Source of the DNA: an uncultured Bacilli bacterium
GTDB taxonomy: Bacteria; Bacillota_I; Bacilli_A; RFN20; DUOF01
Direction: 5' to 3'
Assembly: GCA_934101685.1 (NCBI GenBank)
Contig: CAKORZ010000049.1
Span: 1 to 10,834, forward strand
Length of the DNA stretch: 10,834 bases
Each line of letters begins with the position of its first letter. The stretch's first letter is position 1. The notes under the pieces were generated by a model, which worked only from the letters and a program-made list of their open reading frames with translations, was not told the origin of the DNA and did not search any database. This document shows, piece after piece, positions 7,328 to 10,834 of this stretch. Made by a program: the position numbers and the translations under genes.

Positions 7328-7338
7328 TTATATTGAAC
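7322..7338. repeat. Perfect 17-bp dyad overlapping the tig -35 element
   Basis: GTTCAATTATATTGAAC is a perfect inverted repeat (7-bp arms, 3-bp centre). One arm contains the -35 hexamer of the tig promoter and the centre overlaps the stop codon of the upstream gene. On the minus strand A residues, not U residues, follow, so it does not look like an intrinsic terminator of the upstream gene. Its size and position would suit an operator bound by a dimer. That is inference; it could also be a chance AT-rich palindrome constrained by the -35 and coding sequence. Confidence 0.5.
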
Positions 7339-8188
7339 AAGCACTTTCTATTTCTTTCAAATATTTATTACATTTATCTTCATTAATGCCATATAAGTCA
7401 CTAAAATAGTTCATTTCTAAACTTTCATCATACATTTTACTAACATAGTATTGAAGTGAGCATGCAACATAATCATACTCCTCTTCATCTAGACAAACAG
7501 GATATATATCGCTTAAGTATAACATTAGATTTTCAAGTGCCATACTACACAAATTTAAATCCTTATTACCTATCTTATCCTCTATTATTTTTCTAATATA
7601 TATGTAATCTTTAGACTCCAAAACATTTTCGCTTAATGAAGGAATAATTTTATATTCTTTATTCTTATTCTTTAAAACAAATTCTTTATTAACACCTTGT
7701 CCCCTCAAAGCATCAATAAGCATAACTTTATAAATATTTTTAACATCTCTTTTAAAGAATTCACTAATACAATCAAAAAAGTCTCTTATATTTAATTTAC
7801 ATAGCTCTACAATCGCTAAAATAATTAGATTTTTATCATCTTCAACACATAATATCTCTTCAATTTTATCTCTAGATAAATTAAACTCTTTGCCTTCTTT
7901 TTCAATATAGGCTACCTCTTTATATATATCCATAAATTTATTTTCAAAATTCATTGGAATATATGGCATTGATAGTTCTTCTTTAACTAGTTTTAAGGCC
8001 TTATCTTTTTGATCAGTATTAATAAGTGAATGTAAATAAATAATCATAATATCATAAAATTTACTAGAAAAAGCCGATAACTTTTTTTCAATAAAAGTAA
8101 CACAATCAGTATAATTACCACTATCAAACATCTTTTGAAATTTCTCTAAGAGAATATTTTCATCATTACAACTTAATATATCTTCCAT
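7328..8188 (-). CDS. TPR-like hypothetical protein, positional counterpart of YsoA
   Basis: I do not recognise this 286-residue protein firmly by sequence. It is almost entirely helical and acidic. Its N-terminus reads like two helical hairpins of TPR type (LLEKFQKMFDSGNYTDCVTF, then DIMIIYLHSLINTDQKDKALKLVKEEL), followed by a segment MPYIPMNFE. It has no signal peptide, membrane span or catalytic motif. Its place directly before tig is that of ysoA, a TPR protein gene in B. subtilis, which supports a divergent YsoA relationship; a Mollicutes-type TPR family is the alternative. The start chosen is the ATG at 8188, behind GGTGGGGGAG; a TTG at 8206 is in frame but would use that purine run as codons. 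It has its own SigA-type promoter. The stop codon lies in the dyad at the tig promoter, and no terminator separates the two genes. Confidence 0.75.
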   Translation of the reverse strand: MEDILSCNDENILLEKFQKMFDSGNYTDCVTFIEKKLSAFSSKFYDIMIIYLHSLINTDQKDKALKLVKEELSMPYIPMNFENKFMDIYKEVAYIEKEGKEFNLSRDKIEEILCVEDDKNLIILAIVELCKLNIRDFFDCISEFFKRDVKNIYKVMLIDALRGQGVNKEFVLKNKNKEYKIIPSLSENVLESKDYIYIRKIIEDKIGNKDLNLCSMALENLMLYLSDIYPVCLDEEEYDYVACSLQYYVSKMYDESLEMNYFSDLYGINEDKCNKYLKEIESACSI

Positions 8189-8229
8189 AACTCCCCCACC
8201 AAACAAACAATTAACAACTTACGACATGA

Positions 8230-8258
8230 ATTTTAGCAAATATGTAAATAATAAGCAA
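8230..8258 (-). promoter_or_regulatory. SigA-type promoter of the TPR-like gene
   Basis: On the minus strand TTGCTT (8258-8253), a 17-bp spacer and TAAAAT (8235-8230) occur, with a TG extended -10 (TGCTAAAAT). The predicted start near 8223 leaves a leader of about 35 bases. The gap contains no convincing terminator for the upstream operon, only an all-AT 6-bp hairpin with a loose T run. Confidence 0.65.
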
Positions 8259-8271
8259 ACTATTATACACT

Positions 8272-9075
8272 TTATTTATTAAACATTTTTTGCAACAATT
8301 TTCCTCTTTTAAAAGCTTCTTTATAAAATTCTTTTAAACTCATATCCGAATATTTTTTTTGATACTTTAATTCAAGAGTTGTGTACCCATTATAGCCATT
8401 TTCTTTTAAGTTTTTTAGTTGTTTTTCATAATCAACAGTGCCATCAAATGGTAATAAATGTTCATCATCTTCGCCATGATTATCATGCAAATGCACAGCA
8501 AAAAACCTGTCTTTAAAGAATGAAAAATTATAAGTATCTTTAAAATGAGCATGGTCATGACCAATATCATAACAAACTCCTACATTCTTGTTTTTTATAT
8601 TGCCTAAAACATATTCTAAATAGCCTTTTATCTTAGTATTTTCAAAAGCTATTTTAACATTTAAAGACTCTGCATAATCAACTATTTCTTTAATTCTATT
8701 AAGACTTGCTTCATTAAAAGGAGGTGCTACAAACTTACTAGTTAGATGCATAATTACTAAATCAATTCCTAAATCATGCACATCTTTAATATCTTTTTTA
8801 TATCTTTCAACATTATTACAATTTTTCAAATTATATTCTTCCTCGCTAAGCCATATATCATTAATATTATCATAGCCTAAATGAGCAAAAATAATATTTA
8901 ACCCCTTACTTCTAGCATATTTAACCTGCTCTTCTTGAGACATTTTCCAATCATTTTTATCATACCATTGAACAAAAGCATTTTTAAAACCAGCCTCACT
9001 TATTGCATCAATAACATCTATAGAATCACAAATTTTACTATTTTCTATACAAACTGCTAATTCATAATTATCCAT
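8272..9075 (-). CDS. Sugar phosphate isomerase/epimerase-like TIM-barrel protein
   Basis: This 267-residue protein has the layout of the xylose isomerase-like / AP endonuclease IV-like TIM barrel superfamily (PF01261 type). Likely metal ligands at strand ends are E145 (IAFENT), D170 and H173 (CYDIGHDHAH), H195 or H197 (VHLHDNHG), D211 (PFDGTVDY) and E235 (TLEL). The DG-x-VDY segment is typical of sugar isomerase/epimerase members. Members act on sugars, sugar phosphates, inositols or abasic DNA, so the substrate cannot be read from sequence. There is no signal peptide. The ATG overlaps the end of the ASCH gene by 19 bp, with AAAAGGAG 12 bases upstream, so it is probably translated from the same mRNA. 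It closes the operon that starts beyond the right edge. Its pairing with NAD synthetase could mean an NAD-linked sugar step, but that is speculation. Confidence 0.85.
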   Translation of the reverse strand: MDNYELAVCIENSKICDSIDVIDAISEAGFKNAFVQWYDKNDWKMSQEEQVKYARSKGLNIIFAHLGYDNINDIWLSEEEYNLKNCNNVERYKKDIKDVHDLGIDLVIMHLTSKFVAPPFNEASLNRIKEIVDYAESLNVKIAFENTKIKGYLEYVLGNIKNKNVGVCYDIGHDHAHFKDTYNFSFFKDRFFAVHLHDNHGEDDEHLLPFDGTVDYEKQLKNLKENGYNGYTTLELKYQKKYSDMSLKEFYKEAFKRGKLLQKMFNK

Positions 9076-9431
9076 CCTGCACCATTACTCCTTTTAACTT
9101 TCATTTCACTAATTTTTTCAATATTACTAATCCATACTAATGTGCAATAATTTTTATTATAACACTCACTAAAATCTTTTATTTTTATATGCTCATTATA
9201 CTTTTCTTTTATCATATCCACAGTTTCTTTATTTAACTCAAAAAATTTAACATCACTACATTTAGCCTTATAATACACATTTTTACCTGTTTCTTTTAAA
9301 TATAAAGTATCTCCTATATTAACTTTATTGTATGGAGCAATCTTATGAATAGACCATCTTGATTCAATAGTTTTTTCTTTCTTTAAAATCATATTAAAAT
9401 ATGGCTTTTTTAATATAACTAAATGTTTCAT
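9057..9431 (-). CDS. ASCH domain protein (PUA-like fold)
   Basis: This small 124-residue protein consists of an ASCH domain alone. The sequence KKEKTIESRWSIHKIAPYNK (17-36), then GDTLYLKETGK and a strand YKAKCSDVKFFE, follows the family pattern. ASCH domains resemble PUA domains and are thought to bind RNA or modified nucleotides. E. coli YqfB, an N4-acetylcytidine amidohydrolase, has a comparable KTITIR segment. Here K20, T21 and R25 align, but the catalytic-region threonine of YqfB is replaced by E23, so the same activity should not be assumed. The start ATG overlaps the nadE stop in an ATGA, and the 3' end overlaps the TIM-barrel gene by 19 bp; it is clearly part of that operon. A nucleotide-related role would fit its neighbours. 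Confidence 0.85.
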   Translation of the reverse strand: MKHLVILKKPYFNMILKKEKTIESRWSIHKIAPYNKVNIGDTLYLKETGKNVYYKAKCSDVKFFELNKETVDMIKEKYNEHIKIKDFSECYNKNYCTLVWISNIEKISEMKVKRSNGAGWIIMN

Positions 9432-10177
9432 TTTAAATAATTAGGCAAATCATTTTCATACTTTATTGCCCCTATCCTTTTATGATTAGAAGATTTATGC
9501 ATTTTATTTATTCTTTCTACATCTTCATTAACTACTCCAGTTCTAATATAACTATCCAAATTTGCATACTTTATACCCATTTTTGCTTCATCACTACTGC
9601 CACTTAGTCCATCACTAGGAGTTTTATTTACTAAATTAGTAGGTAACCCTAACAAAAGCCCTATTTCACAGACTTCACTTTTAGTAAAATTAGCAAGAGG
9701 AGCAAAATCTCCAACATTATCTCCCCATTTAGTAGTATAACCTACCATTGCTTCACTAAGATTAGAAGTATTAGCAACTAAATAGTCTAAAGAAGCACCT
9801 ATTGCATACAAAGTAGTCATTCTAATTCTAGGAGCAGTATTAATTGTAGTAACGCTATTTATTTCTTTATTTAAACTTTTTAAAACATTTTCAGTATTAG
9901 AAATAATGTCATTATATGCATTACTAATATCAACATTAACATACTTTATACCTAATAATTCACAAGAAATAACAGCATCATTTTTATCAATCATTTTACC
10001 ATTTGGCATAATAACACCTAAAACTCTATCTTTTCCTAATGCTTCGCAACATAATTTAGCAGTCACTAAGCTATCTTTACCACCACTCATGCCTATTACT
10101 ACACCCTTAGCAAAACTATTAACTCTAAAATAATCTTTAATAAAATCAATTATTTTATCTACATCTTTCATCTCCAT
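9428..10177 (-). CDS. nadE: NAD(+) synthetase, ammonia-dependent
   Basis: NadE amidates nicotinic acid adenine dinucleotide to NAD using ATP and ammonia, the last step of NAD synthesis. The 249-residue length matches the single-domain, ammonia-using class; there is no nitrilase-type glutaminase domain. Motifs are the N-type pyrophosphatase loop SGGKDS (31-36), NTSNLSE (136-142), YTTKWGDNVGDFAPL (147-161) with the conserved lysine and GD, the loop TPSDGLSGSSDE (186-197), and a C-terminal HKR (232-234). The ATG at 10177 has AAAGGAGA about eight bases upstream; the second methionine at 10171 is less likely. It overlaps the HAD gene by one base (TAATG) and the ASCH gene by four (ATGA). The TGA stop at normal length shows that UGA is not read as tryptophan. 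Ammonia is probably supplied from the cytoplasm. Confidence 0.95.
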   Translation of the reverse strand: MEMKDVDKIIDFIKDYFRVNSFAKGVVIGMSGGKDSLVTAKLCCEALGKDRVLGVIMPNGKMIDKNDAVISCELLGIKYVNVDISNAYNDIISNTENVLKSLNKEINSVTTINTAPRIRMTTLYAIGASLDYLVANTSNLSEAMVGYTTKWGDNVGDFAPLANFTKSEVCEIGLLLGLPTNLVNKTPSDGLSGSSDEAKMGIKYANLDSYIRTGVVNEDVERINKMHKSSNHKRIGAIKYENDLPNYLK

Positions 10178-10758
10178 TATTTAGCTCTCCTTTCATAAAA
10201 ATATCTATAAATATCACCCCAGTTATTAACTTCCCTAACATTATCATTTTCTTCTAATTTTTTTAAATTAGTATCTCTAAAATATAATGTTTTAATGCCA
10301 TTATTAGATAATCTTTCTATTACTTTATAATCATCATCTATCATTACATCAACATTTTCTTTTATACATACATCTAATTTATTATCTTGTTTATAGTAAT
10401 ACTTATCAAACTTAATATTATTTTCATTTAAAACTCTAATAGCTTCATCTTTCATCTCTTTTATAAAGCCACCTCTAGCAGTTATAACGACAAATTCATG
10501 CCCTTCTTCTTTTAATCTTTTATATACAGGCAAAAAACCAGGCATGATTGTATTAGTCTTTGCTACTTCCATAAAATATTTATTTATAAATCTATTTTGC
10601 TCTTCTTTACTCCAATTATATCTTCCTTGAAACTTAGGCTCACTTCTATCTATTATTTTATTATTTTTTAATTCTTCAATAGCAAATATTTCCTCATATA
10701 TTCTAAATAATTTTTCACTATCAATAACTACACCATCTAAATCTATACCTATTTTCAT
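10177..10758 (-). CDS. HAD superfamily nucleotidase-like phosphatase
   Basis: This is a 193-residue HAD hydrolase with all catalytic motifs: motif I DLDGVV with D6 (nucleophile) and D8, motif II T94 in VITAR, K128 (NKLD), and motif IV IDDD (142-144). A short helical cap lies between motifs I and II. The arrangement resembles the 5'(3')-deoxyribonucleotidase / YqfW-type group of nucleotidases. A precise substrate cannot be read. The ATG at 10758 has TGAGGTG upstream at good spacing. It overlaps nadE by one base, so the two are co-translated; together they suggest nucleotide or NAD-precursor turnover. No promoter is visible in the 76 bases before it, so transcription probably comes from beyond the window. 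Confidence 0.88.
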   Translation of the reverse strand: MKIGIDLDGVVIDSEKLFRIYEEIFAIEELKNNKIIDRSEPKFQGRYNWSKEEQNRFINKYFMEVAKTNTIMPGFLPVYKRLKEEGHEFVVITARGGFIKEMKDEAIRVLNENNIKFDKYYYKQDNKLDVCIKENVDVMIDDDYKVIERLSNNGIKTLYFRDTNLKKLEENDNVREVNNWGDIYRYFYERRAK

Positions 10759-10774
10759 TATTACACCTCACATA

Positions 10775-10834
10775 CTAATAGCTATTAATATTTTTAATAA
10801 GTTTTTCTTTTAAATATTCATTTGAGTTTCCTAA
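10775..10834 (-). CDS. 3' end of an upstream gene, cut by the window edge
   Basis: On the minus strand only one frame is open from the window edge. It gives a short Lys/Asn-rich tail (ending LIKNINSY) and a TAG at 10777-10775. The stop lies 16 bases before the HAD start, and the HAD ribosome binding site falls in that gap, a spacing typical of operon neighbours. Nineteen codons are too few to identify the protein, and an open frame of this length could occur by chance. Confidence 0.5.
   Translation of the reverse strand, partial: LGNSNEYLKEKLIKNINSY

Noticed and set aside
7192..7386. 64-codon open frame on the + strand
   Set aside because: It runs antisense across the tig start, the tig promoter and the end of the upstream gene; its Phe/Ile-rich composition is that of reversed AT-rich DNA.
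8189..8206. TTG start adding six residues to the TPR-like protein
   Set aside because: It would turn the purine-rich ribosome binding region into codons (Gly-Gly-Gly) and has no site of its own upstream.
8248..8266. ATAATA/TATTAT hairpin as terminator of the nadE operon
   Set aside because: The stem is all A-T, the following T run is interrupted, and it overlaps the -35 of a better-supported promoter.
9428..9430. Mycoplasma-type code with UGA as tryptophan
   Set aside because: NadE ends at TGA with normal family length and in an ATGA overlap with the next gene, and tryptophan codons in lon and elsewhere are TGG.
9906..10133. 75-codon open frame on the + strand
   Set aside because: It is antisense to the conserved core of nadE, including the ATP loop, with no supporting signals.

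Overview
The window is very AT-rich (well under one third G+C by eye) and carries a gene order typical of low-GC Firmicutes. It has a sporulation pair (SpoVID-like and YsxE-like), SigA-type promoters with extended -10 elements, and a tRNA with an encoded CCA. UGA is read as stop: NadE ends at a TGA at its normal length, and tryptophan is TGG. This points to a spore-forming, probably host-associated member of the Bacilli/Erysipelotrichia side of the Firmicutes with a compact genome. The lineage is an inference; no marker here fixes the species.

Layout. Positions 1-60 hold the end of an RNA leader or upstream transcript with a strong intrinsic terminator. Immediately after it is the only + strand gene, a cytoplasmic HExxH protein resembling DUF4932 (74-1057). 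Everything else is on the minus strand. A tRNA-Ser(GGA) lies at 1147-1236. The rest, read in the direction of transcription from the right edge, forms several units.

(1) A partial gene at the edge is followed by a tightly overlapping set: HAD-type nucleotidase, ammonia-dependent NAD synthetase (nadE), a small ASCH-domain protein and a sugar-phosphate-isomerase-like TIM barrel (10834 to 8272). Its promoter is outside the window. (2) A TPR-like hypothetical protein (8188-7328) has its own SigA-type promoter and sits where ysoA sits in Bacillus. (3) A protein quality-control and ribosome-assembly operon, tig-lon-engB (7272-3058), has a near-consensus promoter and ends in an intrinsic terminator whose stem-loop contains the engB stop codon. 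(4) A spore-coat pair, spoVID-like and ysxE-like (2997-1286), starts directly behind that terminator from a sequence that closely matches a SigE promoter and ends in a second terminator overlapping its own stop codon.

Regions 2-4 reproduce the Bacillus subtilis order ysoA-tig-(clpX-lonB)-lonA-ysxC-(hem genes)-spoVID-ysxE, with the genes in brackets missing. The block therefore looks like a condensed form of an ancestral Bacilli neighbourhood. Trigger factor, Lon and EngB serve nascent-chain folding, proteolysis and large-subunit assembly; SpoVID and YsxE belong to coat assembly in the mother cell. I see no insertion sequence, CRISPR array, phage gene or obvious foreign island. The points most worth following are the terminator placed directly before the ribosome binding site of the HExxH gene, the SigE-like promoter, the dyad over the tig promoter, and the NadE/ASCH/HAD/TIM-barrel operon.
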